Assembly: GCA_937863995.1 (NCBI GenBank)
Contig: CALMIK010000096.1
Location: forward strand, 1-64,000
Length of the DNA stretch: 64,000 nucleotides
Direction of reading: 5' to 3'
Origin: an uncultured Chelatococcus sp.
GTDB taxonomy: Bacteria > Pseudomonadota > Alphaproteobacteria > Rhizobiales > Beijerinckiaceae
Shown piece by piece: positions 1-8,795 of this stretch (positions are counted from its first letter, which is position 1; every line of letters starts with the position of its first letter). The notes beneath the pieces are model-generated. The model made no database searches. It was not told the origin of the DNA and saw nothing but the letters and a program-made list of their open reading frames with translations. The position numbers were made by a program, and so were the translations under genes.

Positions 1-39
1 AACCACTCAGTGGCTCGCCGCAGCGCCGGTGTGGGTGCT

Positions 40-68
40 TTATAGGGCCGACCTGATCCGACTGTCAA
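40..68 (-). promoter_or_regulatory. Strong sigma-70 promoter facing out of the window (rRNA/tRNA-type)
   Basis: Read on the minus strand, a consensus -35 TTGACA (63-68) lies 17 bases from a -10 CTATAA (40-45). An A-rich tract lies just upstream of the -35 at about 76-92 and resembles an UP element. Consensus -35 boxes followed by CTATAA and a GC-rich start region are typical of rRNA promoters in Hyphomicrobiales. The transcript would leave the window at base 1, so the gene it drives cannot be seen. Confidence 0.55.
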
Positions 69-211
69 CGCCCTTGTGAAATTTTTTTGACATTTTATTC
101 GGATGGCGCCGTTGCTCGTGGATAGAGCATTGCCGGCAATGGGTTTTTTGGCCCCGGCTCAAATCCGGTTCGTTCGCGACGATCTTCGGCAGGGCCGGCG
201 CAGCAGGTGTG

Positions 212-241
212 TTGAGCGAGCGCGGGCTTGCGGTGTATATA
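212..241 (+). promoter_or_regulatory. Candidate promoter for the M23 peptidase gene
   Basis: A TTGAGC hexamer (212-217) and a TATATA run (236-241) are 18 bases apart upstream of the peptidase gene. This is a weak match found by eye. The rest of the 461 bases before the first gene shows nothing else that I can support. Confidence 0.3.
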
Positions 242-461
242 TAGAGGGTGCTCGCGACCTTTAATCCGGCGGCGCTCTTTTGCGGGTCCATATGCCGGGT
301 GACTAAGCGGTTCGCGGTTATTCGCTTGCGAAATCGGCGGGGAATCGGCGGATGAATCGGTTGCGACACGGTTTTAGGCATGGCGGGCAAACGGGTTGCC
401 CGGTTAAATGGCGGTTCGGAGAAAGATCCGGCCGCTTGGAACGGTGGGTTTTGGAGGGTTG

Positions 462-2519
462 ATGCTGCAACGGGCACCGGTGACGATTCGCACGGAAGCA
501 GCCGCATCCCGTCCCGAATCATGGACGCGTCAACGCCGCTCGGGCATTGGCGCTGTCGACATTTCCCCGCCGCTCGATCCGAGCGGCGTCGCCGTGATCA
601 ACCAGAATCGCCGGCGCGTTTCCCTGCGCTGGCTCGTCGGCAGCGTGCTGACCGCCCTTAGCGGCGCGGCGCTCATCGGCGGCGCCATCGTGATCGCCCT
701 GCAGGGCGAGATCGTGCAGGTCGAGCGCCCGCAGCGAGCGCTCGCCATTTCCGGCGCCGGCACCGGCACGAAATCCGCAGCCCGCAAGGCCGATCGCCTG
801 GTGCAGCGCGAGGTGGTCGGCAACCTTGCCCGGCAGGAATTCAGGGCGCCTGTCACCCTGCGCACCGGCAACAGGGAAGTGATTCGCACGCGCGACTTCG
901 TGCGCATCAGCGCCCCGCTTTCCTTGACGGCCGGTACCTACGCGCGCTCGGTCGCGCCCTTCAATCCGCTCAATCTCTTCGCCGACAACGAGACGGCGGC
1001 CGTCAACACGCGCGAAACGGCGGCGGACGTGACGGACGCGGACGTGTCCATCGTCAAGCGCGATCTCGCGGGAGCGCTGTTTCTGCTGGGCGCGCCCGCG
1101 CTCGACGCCGACGAGGCGCTGGCCCAGGTGATCGCGGAGGAGCGGCTGATTCGCGACTTCAGCGGCCGCTCCTCGCTACAGCAGGCGGGCCGGATGATGC
1201 TGCTGCGTTCGTTGCGTCAGGACCAGTTCGCCGGATCGCCTATGTCTTATGCCGGGCTGACGGACGTGCCGCTCGGTGAAATCGACGTGCGCGTGGTGCC
1301 GGAAAACGTCACCTTGCTGCCTAAGCTGGCGCCCGCAGCGGCTGAACTGCAGGAGCGCCTGGCCGGCGCGCCGGGAGACACGGTGCTCAAGGTGCTGATC
1401 GATCAGGGGGCATCGCTCGAGGATGCACGCGCGATCATCGCGGCCCTCGAGCTTGCCGAGGGCGACAAGCTGCGCGACGGTCAGAGCCTTGCGATCCAGC
1501 CGACGATCGACCCGACGCCCGACAATCCCGGCCAGGCGGGCAACGCGGCCATGGACTACGACGCGGCGGTCATCGGCCGGGCCGTGCTGCACGACGGAGC
1601 GGCGATCAAGGCCATCGCCGCCCTCACCGACGACGGGCGCTACGTGCCCGTGTTCCTGCCGGAAGAGGACCCCGGCAACGCCACCCCGCGCGCCGACGAG
1701 GCGGTTGCCGCGGCGGAAGACGGCCCCGGCGCGCCGCTCTACGACAGCATCCACGAAACGGCCGCGCGCTACGAGGTGCCCGCTGCGCTGGTCAAGCAGC
1801 TGATCCCGCTCTTTGCCGCGGACACGGATTTCCAGCGCCGGGTCGCGGCGGGCGAATCGCTCGAACTGCTCTACACCAACGACGACGACGGCACGCCGGA
1901 ACTGCTCTACGCCGCCCTCACGCTGGACGGCGAGACCAAGCGGCTCTACCGCTTCCAGCCCCCGGGCGACGGCACGACGGCTTTTTATGACACGGACGGG
2001 CGCTCGCTGCAGAAATTCCTGATTCGCAAGCCGATCGCCGAGGGCCGCATGACCTCTGTTTTCGGCATGCGCTACCACCCGGTGCTGAGCTACTCCAAGA
2101 TGCATACGGGCGTGGACTGGGCCAACAAGATCGGCACGCCCATCCTCGCCGCCGGCGACGGCGTCATCATCAAGGCCCAATGGGCTTCGGGCTATGGGCG
2201 GCGCACCGAGATCCAGCACGCCAACGGTTATGTCAGCACCTATTCGCACCAATCCGGCTTCGCGCGCGGCATCGCGCCGGGCCAGCGCGTGCGCCAGGGG
2301 CAGGTGATCGGCTATCTCGGCAACACCGGTCTCTCGACCGGACCGCACCTGCATTATGAAGTGATGGTCAATGGCCGATTCGTCGACCCGATGAAGATCA
2401 AGCTGCCGCGCAGCGACGAACTCGCCGGCACCCAATTGGCGGAGTTCAACCATCAGCGCGATCAAGTGAAGGAACTGCTCGCCAGGCCCCAATCCGCCAA
2501 CGGCACACCGACGCTCTGA
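462..2519 (+). CDS. M23-family metallopeptidase, membrane-anchored (peptidoglycan endopeptidase)
   Basis: This 685-residue protein has one predicted membrane segment at about residues 57-81, a long periplasmic region of unknown fold, and a C-terminal LytM/peptidase M23 domain. Two zinc ligands of the HxxxD motif are visible as H548 and D552. The HxH motif near the end is H629-L-H631. Such proteins cut peptide cross-links in peptidoglycan, or activate amidases when their own sites are lost. Here the metal site is complete, so an active enzyme is likely. I chose the ATG at 462 because GGAGGG lies just upstream (453-458), although its spacing of 3 is short. An in-frame ATG at 408 has no ribosome binding site. 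The exact physiological substrate is not known. Confidence 0.88.
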   Translation: MLQRAPVTIRTEAAASRPESWTRQRRSGIGAVDISPPLDPSGVAVINQNRRRVSLRWLVGSVLTALSGAALIGGAIVIALQGEIVQVERPQRALAISGAGTGTKSAARKADRLVQREVVGNLARQEFRAPVTLRTGNREVIRTRDFVRISAPLSLTAGTYARSVAPFNPLNLFADNETAAVNTRETAADVTDADVSIVKRDLAGALFLLGAPALDADEALAQVIAEERLIRDFSGRSSLQQAGRMMLLRSLRQDQFAGSPMSYAGLTDVPLGEIDVRVVPENVTLLPKLAPAAAELQERLAGAPGDTVLKVLIDQGASLEDARAIIAALELAEGDKLRDGQSLAIQPTIDPTPDNPGQAGNAAMDYDAAVIGRAVLHDGAAIKAIAALTDDGRYVPVFLPEEDPGNATPRADEAVAAAEDGPGAPLYDSIHETAARYEVPAALVKQLIPLFAADTDFQRRVAAGESLELLYTNDDDGTPELLYAALTLDGETKRLYRFQPPGDGTTAFYDTDGRSLQKFLIRKPIAEGRMTSVFGMRYHPVLSYSKMHTGVDWANKIGTPILAAGDGVIIKAQWASGYGRRTEIQHANGYVSTYSHQSGFARGIAPGQRVRQGQVIGYLGNTGLSTGPHLHYEVMVNGRFVDPMKIKLPRSDELAGTQLAEFNHQRDQVKELLARPQSANGTPTL

Positions 2520-2550
2520 TCAGAGGGCACTTGCTGATCAGAGGGCACTT
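2516..2550. repeat. Tandem duplication of 17 bp at the stop codon of the peptidase gene
   Basis: The 17-base unit CTGATCAGAGGGCACTT occurs at 2516-2532 and again at 2534-2550, with a single G between. The first copy contains the peptidase stop codon. The second copy therefore supplies another TGA in the same sequence context. It looks like a recent slippage or duplication event. Confidence 0.85.
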
Positions 2551-2561
2551 ACCGCCCGCAT

Positions 2562-2601
2562 AAAGCGCGTTTGCGTCTCAATGAAACGTCGAAGTGCTTT
2601 A
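2562..2601. repeat. Palindromic intergenic repeat, copy 1
   Basis: The stretch begins AAAGCGCGTTTGCGT and ends GTCGAAGTGCTTT, so it folds on itself around a central TCAATGA. It closely resembles the palindrome at 32881-32920 and the half copy at 19314-19343. It lies between the peptidase gene and the 3' end of gluQ, where it may also act as a bidirectional terminator or a mRNA end protector. Confidence 0.65.
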
Positions 2602-2623
2602 GAATCGCCCGGTCGGTTTCATT

Positions 2624-3535
2624 CTATGCGAAGCCCAGTCCGGCAAGCACCTCGTCCCTGCTCACGCCGGCCTCGCGCAATGCGCGCAACGAGCGCGAGC
2701 CGCGCGACTTTCCGAGTTTCTCGCCTTCTTCGTCGCGGATGAGCCCGTGATGGTGATAGGCGGGCACCGGCAGGCCGAGCAGCCCTTGCAGCAGGCGGTG
2801 AACATCAGTCGCGGCCTCCAGATCGCTTCCGCGCACGATGTGGGTAACGCCTTGAAGTGCGTCGTCCACCACCACCGACAGGTGATAGCTGGTCGGTGCA
2901 TCCTTGCGCACGACGACGACATCTCCCCAGCGCGCGGGGTCGGCCGCGCGCCGCTCCATGTCGTCCGCCAGCGGAAATGCCGACGAGAATACGGGGTGGT
3001 CGAGGCGCTCGCCCGTGTCTACGAATGCTGCGAGAGCGCGTTGCATGTCGAGGCGCAGCGCGAAGGGTTCTCCCGCCTGCCGGCGCCGCTCTTCTTCATG
3101 CGGATCGAGAACGGGACGGGCGCGACGGCGCAGCGGCGCTCCGTCCGGATCGCGGCCGAGGTCGACGGCGGCGATTTCCGTGCGCGAGGCGTAGCAGCGG
3201 TAAAGCAGCTCCCGCGCCAGCAATGTTTCCGCCGCCGCCGCGTAATCGGCGAAGTGGCGCGACTGGCGGCGCACCGGCCCGTACCAGGTTATTCCGAGCC
3301 AGTGCAGATCTTCGAGAATAGCAGTGACGTTGGCCTCGCTGCAGCGCGCAAGATCTATGTCCTCGATGCGCAACAGCAGGCGTCCGCCCGCCCGACGCGC
3401 CAGTTCCCGGTTGAGAAGCGCGGAGAAAGCATGACCGCGGTGCAGCAGCCCGTTCGGGCTTGGAGCGAAGCGAAACACCGGCGCCGATTCGCCGGCCGGA
3501 ACGGGTAAAGCGGTGTCGGACGCGGGTTGCGGCAC
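2624..3535 (-). CDS. gluQ: Glutamyl-queuosine tRNA(Asp) synthetase
   Basis: The 303-residue protein is a shortened glutamyl-tRNA synthetase paralogue. It carries the catalytic core only and lacks the anticodon-binding domain. The N-terminal HIGH-type motif is seen in FAPSPNGLLHRGHA (about residues 23-36) and the KMSKS-type loop in EKLGKSRG near residue 276. Members attach glutamate to queuosine at position 34 of tRNA(Asp). The usual four-residue zinc site is not evident: only a single Cys, in LLYRCYASR, is seen where the cluster is expected, so this may be a zinc-free variant. It stands alone on the minus strand, facing away from purE. Confidence 0.9.
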   Translation of the reverse strand: MPQPASDTALPVPAGESAPVFRFAPSPNGLLHRGHAFSALLNRELARRAGGRLLLRIEDIDLARCSEANVTAILEDLHWLGITWYGPVRRQSRHFADYAAAAETLLARELLYRCYASRTEIAAVDLGRDPDGAPLRRRARPVLDPHEEERRRQAGEPFALRLDMQRALAAFVDTGERLDHPVFSSAFPLADDMERRAADPARWGDVVVVRKDAPTSYHLSVVVDDALQGVTHIVRGSDLEAATDVHRLLQGLLGLPVPAYHHHGLIRDEEGEKLGKSRGSRSLRALREAGVSRDEVLAGLGFA

Positions 3536-3759
3536 AAATAACTACCTTTTCATGATTCGATTCGGTTCATGATTCGCTTGCGCCGGAAGCGCGATAAGAT
3601 TATCCGAATCGCTCTTCAACGGCGGCTTTGCGCGGTCACGGGGACCGGCACCGCCGCAGGATGGCCGCCATGCGGCCAATCGGGCGATTTTCGCGCGGCG
3701 TCTGCAAGCACGACAGGCAGGCGTGGCCGACAAGCGTGACCGAGGAAGGGCGTGCCGGT

Positions 3760-4353
3760 ATGAACGACGACACCAGTAACGATAACCTGATCGTGCCCTT
3801 TCCGCCAGCGCACGCGCATGTCCCCTCGGGCGACGCGCAGACGGCGCGCGACCACGTGACGCCAGCGTCCGTGCCAGTCGCCGTCATCATGGGCAGCCAG
3901 TCCGACTGGGTCACCATGCGCCACGCGGTCGATACGCTCGCGGAACTCGGCATCGCGCATGAAGCGCGCATCGTTTCCGCCCATCGCACGCCCGAGCGGC
4001 TGTATGAATTTTCGCGCTCGGCGCGGGAACGCGGATTCAAGGTCATCATCGCCGGCGCCGGCGGGGCGGCGCACCTGCCGGGCATGACAGCCGCCATCAC
4101 CAGCCTGCCGGTGTTCGGCGTTCCGGTGGAGACGAAAGCGCTCGGCGGTCGCGACAGCCTGCTGTCCATCGTACAGATGCCGGCCGGCATTCCGGTGGGC
4201 ACGCTCGCCATCGGCCGCGCCGGCGCGATCAACGCGGCGTTGCTCGCGGCGGCTGTGCTGGCGTTGTCGGATGCAGGCCTTGCCGTCCGCCTCGATGCAT
4301 GGCGCGCGGCGCGCACCGCCGGCGTGGCGGAATTTCCCGTAGACGAGGGCTGA
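3760..4353 (+). CDS. purE: N5-carboxyaminoimidazole ribonucleotide mutase (PurE)
   Basis: The 197-residue protein catalyses the conversion of N5-CAIR to CAIR in purine synthesis. The PurE fold starts at about residue 38 with [12 protein letters not shown]. It continues through the [12 protein letters not shown] motif and [11 protein letters not shown], which bind the substrate phosphate and ribose. The first 35 or so residues are an unconserved extension. The start was chosen at the ATG with GAGGAAGGG nine bases upstream; the frame is open further upstream to 3628, but that part is Arg-rich and unconserved. purK follows after only two bases, so the two are co-transcribed and probably translationally coupled. 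Confidence 0.93.
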   Translation: MNDDTSNDNLIVPFPPAHAHVPSGDAQTARDHVTPASVPVAVIMGSQSDWVTMRHAVDTLAELGIAHEARIVSAHRTPERLYEFSRSARERGFKVIIAGAGGAAHLPGMTAAITSLPVFGVPVETKALGGRDSLLSIVQMPAGIPVGTLAIGRAGAINAALLAAAVLALSDAGLAVRLDAWRAARTAGVAEFPVDEG

Positions 4354-4355
4354 AC

Positions 4356-5447
4356 ATGCTGCCTCCCGGTTCGACGATCGGTATTCTCGGCGGCGGCCAG
4401 CTCGGCCGCATGATCGCGCTCGCGGCGGCGGAGCTCGGCATCCGCGTCCATGTGTTTGCGCCGGAAGCCGACAGTCCGGCTTTCGAGGTGTCGCACCGGC
4501 ACACGGTCGCGCCTTATGACGACGCTGCGGCGCTGTCGGCCTTCGCGCGCGAGGTCGACGTCGTCACTTACGAGTTCGAAAATGTCCCGGCGCAATCGGC
4601 CGAGCTGGTTTCGGGGCTCGTGCCGCTGCGTCCTGGCGCGCGGGCGCTTGCCGTCACTCAGGACCGGCTGGTGGAGAAGGACTTCGTCACCTCGCTCGGC
4701 ATCGGCACGGCGCCCTACCGCAAGGTGGACGATGTCGCGCAGCTCGACGCAGCGCTCGCCGCGCTCGGCCGACCGGCGGTGCTGAAGACGCGCCGCTTCG
4801 GCTATGACGGCAAGGGCCAGACCATCATCTCGCCGCACGACGACGCGGAGGCCGCGTTCGCGAACCTGGGCGGCGCGCCCGCGATCCTTGAGGGTTTCGT
4901 GCCCTTCACCCGCGAGGTTTCGGTGGTGGGCGCGCGCGGCCTCGACGGCACGTTCATCGCCTACGACCTGTGCGAAAACACCCATCGGCATCACATCCTC
5001 GACGTGACATGCGCGCCGGCCGACCTGCCGGCGGCGGCGGCCGAACAGGCCGTGGCGGCGGCGCGAATCATCGCCGATTCGCTGGGTTACGTGGGCGTTC
5101 TGGCGGTGGAGCTCTTCGTGATCGCCGATGGCGCGGGCGCGGAAACGGTTCTCGTCAACGAGATCGCACCGCGGGTTCACAATTCCGGCCACTGGACGAT
5201 CGAAGGAGCGCAGACGTCGCAGTTCGCCCAGCACGTGCGGGCGATCTGCGGCTGGCCGCTCGGCTCGGCGGCGCTGACGGGCGCGGGCGCCACCATGACC
5301 AACCTCATCGGCAACGACATCGACAACTGGACCGCCATCGCCGCCGAGCCCGGCGCGCATCTGCATCTCTACGGCAAGGGGGCGCCGCGGCCGGGACGAA
5401 AAATGGGCCACGTCACCCGCGTCATCCCGCAGAAGCCGAAAAGCTGA
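4356..5447 (+). CDS. purK: 5-(carboxyamino)imidazole ribonucleotide synthase (PurK)
   Basis: The 363-residue ATP-grasp enzyme makes N5-CAIR from AIR, bicarbonate and ATP, and hands it to PurE. The N-terminal preATP-grasp motif is IGILGGGQLGRM. The central ATP-grasp motif KTRRFGYDGKGQ (about residues 142-153) and the metal-binding NEIAPRVHNSGHWTIE (about residues 263-278) are both intact. The start lies directly behind the purE stop, with GAGGG six bases upstream. Together with purE it forms a two-gene operon, the standard arrangement in Proteobacteria. Confidence 0.95.
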   Translation: MLPPGSTIGILGGGQLGRMIALAAAELGIRVHVFAPEADSPAFEVSHRHTVAPYDDAAALSAFAREVDVVTYEFENVPAQSAELVSGLVPLRPGARALAVTQDRLVEKDFVTSLGIGTAPYRKVDDVAQLDAALAALGRPAVLKTRRFGYDGKGQTIISPHDDAEAAFANLGGAPAILEGFVPFTREVSVVGARGLDGTFIAYDLCENTHRHHILDVTCAPADLPAAAAEQAVAAARIIADSLGYVGVLAVELFVIADGAGAETVLVNEIAPRVHNSGHWTIEGAQTSQFAQHVRAICGWPLGSAALTGAGATMTNLIGNDIDNWTAIAAEPGAHLHLYGKGAPRPGRKMGHVTRVIPQKPKS

Positions 5448-5667
5448 CCGTCAAGGCTGCGCCGAAAGCGGGAATGCAGGTGCGAGCTGGCTGTGGACAA
5501 GCGCCGCATGATCTGCTATCGGCAGTACTTCTTTTCCGGGCGCCATGTGCGTTTCGGGCAGTTTCCGGCGCGGCAGGCGCGCCACTTGACCATAAAACAT
5601 CAGGTGCGATCGTCGTGCCGGGGGCGGCAAGCCCCTTCCATTACTGAAGAACACGGGAAGACAAAGC

Positions 5668-5904
5668 GTGCAGGTTCTCGTCCGCGATAACAATGTCGAT
5701 CAGGCGCTCCGGGCCCTCAAGAAGAAGATGCAGCGTGAAGGCATCTTCCGCGAGATGAAGCTCCGCGGCCACTTTGAAAAGCCTTCCGAGAAGAAGGCTC
5801 GCGAGAAGGCCGAGGCGGTTCGCCGCGCGCGCAAGCTGCAGCGCAAGCGCCTGCAGCGCGAGGGACTGCTGCCGTCGAAGCCCCGCCCGGCCCCGACGCG
5901 CTGA
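5668..5904 (+). CDS. rpsU: 30S ribosomal protein bS21
   Basis: This is a 78-residue, very basic protein beginning [20 protein letters not shown], the family signature. It continues with the conserved [17 protein letters not shown] stretch. It binds the 30S subunit near the anti-Shine-Dalgarno end of 16S rRNA and helps initiation. The start codon is GTG, with GGGAAG upstream. The length fits the alphaproteobacterial form, which has a basic C-terminal tail. It is a single-gene unit with a hairpin downstream. Confidence 0.96.
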   Translation: MQVLVRDNNVDQALRALKKKMQREGIFREMKLRGHFEKPSEKKAREKAEAVRRARKLQRKRLQREGLLPSKPRPAPTR

Positions 5905-5917
5905 TCCAAAGCCTTTC

Positions 5918-5948
5918 CGCCCGCCGGCTGCAAGAGCCGGCGCGGCGG
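5918..5948 (+). terminator. Hairpin downstream of rpsU
   Basis: The arms GCCGGCT (5923-5929) and AGCCGGC (5935-5941) pair around a five-base loop, and flanking C and G runs can extend the stem. There is no good T run, so it may be a weak terminator or a 3' stabilising hairpin. The remaining bases up to the next gene at 6216 show nothing I can name. Confidence 0.45.
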
Positions 5949-6215
5949 TTAAGACGGCATTCGATCACGCACGAGTCGACTGCCTGCACGAGACCGAAAG
6001 CATCCAACGTTTTTGGACGCATCTGGTGTGCAAGCAAGAGGTAGGGTAAAAGACAGCTCAGGCTGGTCTGTTTTGCCATCCTGCTATTGGTTTCGAGTGC
6101 TTTGGTCCGATGGCTCGGTTAATCTGCCGGGCTATGGAATTTGAGGCACCGCGCGATTCGGACCCTCGATGCCGAGGGCGAACGGGCGGTGTTTTTGCGA
6201 ACGGACGTCGAGAGA

Positions 6216-7121
6216 ATGAACGGAACGACGGTGGGCAATCGCTTCGCGCATGACCGGCAGACGCGCCGGTCCCTCGTTCCTTTTCCTGTGCTGCCGCTCC
6301 TGATCGCCGCGGCGACAGGCGCGATGCTTGCCGGCTGCGGAACAGTCGGCACTCTCGGGCAGGGCAGCAACGTGGCGGTGGTCGACAAGGCCAATCCCGA
6401 TTCCCGCGTCAACATCGATTCGCTCTCCAACGTTATCCGCTCCAATCCGAACGACGCGGTGGCCTACAACACGCGTGGCGCGGCCTTCGCGCGTCAGGGC
6501 CAGTATTCGGACGCGATCCGCGACTTCTCGCAGGCCATCGCGCTCGATCCGGCCTATGCGGCCGCCTACACCAACCGCGCACTGGCCCAGCGCCAGGTCG
6601 GGCGGGACGACGCAGCCCTCGGCGATTTCACCCAGGCCATCACCGCAGATCCCAATTATGCCGCCGCCTACGTGGGGCGCGCCAATCTGCTGCGCGCACG
6701 TGGCGACACGACGCAGGCGCTGGCCGACCTTTCCCGCGCCATCGCCATCAACCCCGAGGCGGCAGAGGCGTTCCACGCGCGCGGGCTCGTGCACCAGCGG
6801 CTTGGCAATCATCAGGACGCCATCCGCGATTTCGACGCCGCCATCGACCGCGATCCTTTCGTCGCGGCGCCGTACACGGCACGCGGGCAAAGCCTGATCG
6901 AGGTCGGCCGCTTCGACAAGGCGGTGGAGGATTTCAACGCCTCCCTCAACGTCGACAACCGCAACGCGGACGCCTGGGCTGCGCGCGGCGTGGCGCTGGA
7001 GCGGCTGGGCAAAACCCGCGAGGCAACCGAATCCTATCAGCGCGCGCAGGCGATCGACGACCGCAACCGCGTCGCCCGCGACGGCCTGTCGCGGCTGAGC
7101 CGCGGCAACCGCCTGTTCTGA
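6216..7121 (+). CDS. TPR-repeat lipoprotein (NlpI-like)
   Basis: The 301-residue protein starts with a long basic N-region and a hydrophobic stretch ending in a lipobox, LAGC, with the modified Cys near residue 41. The rest consists of about six tetratricopeptide repeats with the usual W/Y-A-A-Y-x-x-R-A-x-A pattern, for example DAVAYNTRGAAFARQG. TPR lipoproteins of this kind serve as scaffolds for peptidoglycan hydrolases or outer-membrane assembly factors. The next gene encodes a murein-type lipoprotein enzyme, which is compatible with that role. A TTG codon further upstream (6141) would add 25 unconserved residues, so the ATG at 6216 is preferred. The specific partner is unknown. Confidence 0.82.
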   Translation: MNGTTVGNRFAHDRQTRRSLVPFPVLPLLIAAATGAMLAGCGTVGTLGQGSNVAVVDKANPDSRVNIDSLSNVIRSNPNDAVAYNTRGAAFARQGQYSDAIRDFSQAIALDPAYAAAYTNRALAQRQVGRDDAALGDFTQAITADPNYAAAYVGRANLLRARGDTTQALADLSRAIAINPEAAEAFHARGLVHQRLGNHQDAIRDFDAAIDRDPFVAAPYTARGQSLIEVGRFDKAVEDFNASLNVDNRNADAWAARGVALERLGKTREATESYQRAQAIDDRNRVARDGLSRLSRGNRLF

Positions 7122-7349
7122 CGGTACGTCCGGCATAGCGATCCTGCGGCTATCGCGATTGTGAATGCCGGCGCATGTCGTTGCAAACAGAAGATATTGC
7201 CAGGAGTCCATGATCTGCCACAGTTTCGGGCAAGACGCGGGCAGGCAGTCGGGGCGAAGACGTGCAGCAGGGTAAGTTTTCGGTAAGGATACGGCGCTAA
7301 TCTCGCTCAATCGGGTGCAACTGCACCGACATAAGGGTCGGGTGTCTGA

Positions 7350-8774
7350 ATGTTGAAGCAGCTAGTCTTCTTTGCCGGTTTGGGGCTTGCGCTCGCCGGT
7401 TGCCAGGAAAACAGCAAATTTGCCAGCAACGCCAAGGCACGCGCGCCCATTCCGCCGGAGACCCTTGCGCAGATGCGCGAGAAGGGGTTGCAGCCGTCAG
7501 CGCCGATTCTGATCCGCTCGTTCAAGAAGGAAGCGGAGCTCGAGGTCTGGAAGAGGGGCAACGACGGTCGTTATGCCCTCCTGAAGACCTATCCCATCTG
7601 CCGCTGGTCGGGCCAGCTCGGGCCGAAGAAGCGCGAGGGCGACCGGCAGGCGCCGGAAGGCTTCTACACCATCACGCCCGCTTCGATGAACCCGAACTCG
7701 TCTTATTACCTGTCGTTCGACATGGGCTACCCGAATGCGTTCGACCGGGCGCACGGGCGCACGGGAAGCCATTTGATGGTCCATGGCGCCTGCTCCTCGG
7801 CCGGCTGCTATTCGATGACCGACGAGCAGATCGCCGAGATTTACGCCATCGGGCGTGAGGCGTTCAATGGCGGCCAGCGCAAATTCCAGTATCAGGCCTA
7901 TCCGTTCCGCATGACGCCCGAGAACATGGCGAAGCACCGGCTCGATCCCGATATCGCCTTCTGGCGCAATCTGAAGGAAGGGTCGGACCACTTCGAGGCT
8001 ACGCGCCAGGAGCCGCAGGTTTCCGTTTGCGGCAAGCGCTACGTGTTCAACGCCCGCAACAGCGGCCTCACGCCGTCTGGGGCCTGCCCCGCGCTCGACA
8101 TCGACTCAGGCGTCCGTGACGCTGTCGCTGCCAAGCAGCAGGCGGACGAGGCCAAGATCGCCGATTTGCTGTCGAAGGGAACGCCGGCGGTCCGCGTCGT
8201 CTACAGCGACGGCGGTCAGCACCCGGTTTATCGTGGCGGCCGCCACCCCGAGAGCGCTGCTGGCTTGCTCGCCTTCTCGTCGCGCCGGGCGCCCAATTTC
8301 GATTCCGGTATGGTCAGCCGCCCGGATGCACTGGCGCAGGCGCCTCAGGAAATCGTGCTGCATGACGGCAAGGAGCAGGTGGCCCAGAAGCCTGTGACGC
8401 AGGTCGCGGCCACACCGCCTGCCCCCGCCGCTGCCACGGTCGCCGCTGTCACAGCACCTGCTGCGACACCGGTTGCGACCCCCACCGAGACAGCTGCTGT
8501 CGTGCCGGTCGCGCGTCCCGCAACCGCGGACGCTCAGCCCACCACGGCCGTGGCTCAGGCCGGGGGCGCTACGTCGCCGTCGCTGCTCAACCGGGTCATG
8601 TCGTTCTCCGGTATGTGGTCGAAGCCCGATGCCGCGCCTGCCGCCGATGCGATCGTTACCGCGGCGACCCCGGCCCCCGAGCTCGCACCCGTCCTCGTCG
8701 CGCCGCCTCAGCCCCCGACGCGCCCTGCTTCTTCTACTTCTTCCGCAGCTCCCGGCCTTTCGGGTCTGTGGTGA
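7350..8774 (+). CDS. YafK-type L,D-transpeptidase-fold lipoprotein
   Basis: The 474-residue protein begins with a lipoprotein signal peptide ending LALAGC (Cys18). A YkuD-type catalytic domain covers about residues 45-230. The catalytic motif is HGACSSAGCYSM, which matches the HG...GC(Y/F)(S/A)M signature of the YafK (DpaA/LdtF) branch rather than classical cross-linking enzymes. In E. coli that branch detaches Braun's lipoprotein from peptidoglycan. Whether the same substrate applies here is inference. The last 150 residues are rich in Ala, Pro, Thr and Val and look disordered. The 228 bases before it hold no recognisable gene or strong promoter. Confidence 0.83.
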   Translation: MLKQLVFFAGLGLALAGCQENSKFASNAKARAPIPPETLAQMREKGLQPSAPILIRSFKKEAELEVWKRGNDGRYALLKTYPICRWSGQLGPKKREGDRQAPEGFYTITPASMNPNSSYYLSFDMGYPNAFDRAHGRTGSHLMVHGACSSAGCYSMTDEQIAEIYAIGREAFNGGQRKFQYQAYPFRMTPENMAKHRLDPDIAFWRNLKEGSDHFEATRQEPQVSVCGKRYVFNARNSGLTPSGACPALDIDSGVRDAVAAKQQADEAKIADLLSKGTPAVRVVYSDGGQHPVYRGGRHPESAAGLLAFSSRRAPNFDSGMVSRPDALAQAPQEIVLHDGKEQVAQKPVTQVAATPPAPAAATVAAVTAPAATPVATPTETAAVVPVARPATADAQPTTAVAQAGGATSPSLLNRVMSFSGMWSKPDAAPAADAIVTAATPAPELAPVLVAPPQPPTRPASSTSSAAPGLSGLW

Positions 8775-8795
8775 GCTGAAGAGAGCCCCGTTCAC

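Noticed and set aside
40..522. Open frame of 160 residues on the minus strand at the left edge
   Set aside because: It runs antisense through the peptidase start and the promoter region, has no recognisable motif, and its composition fits a shadow of high-GC DNA.
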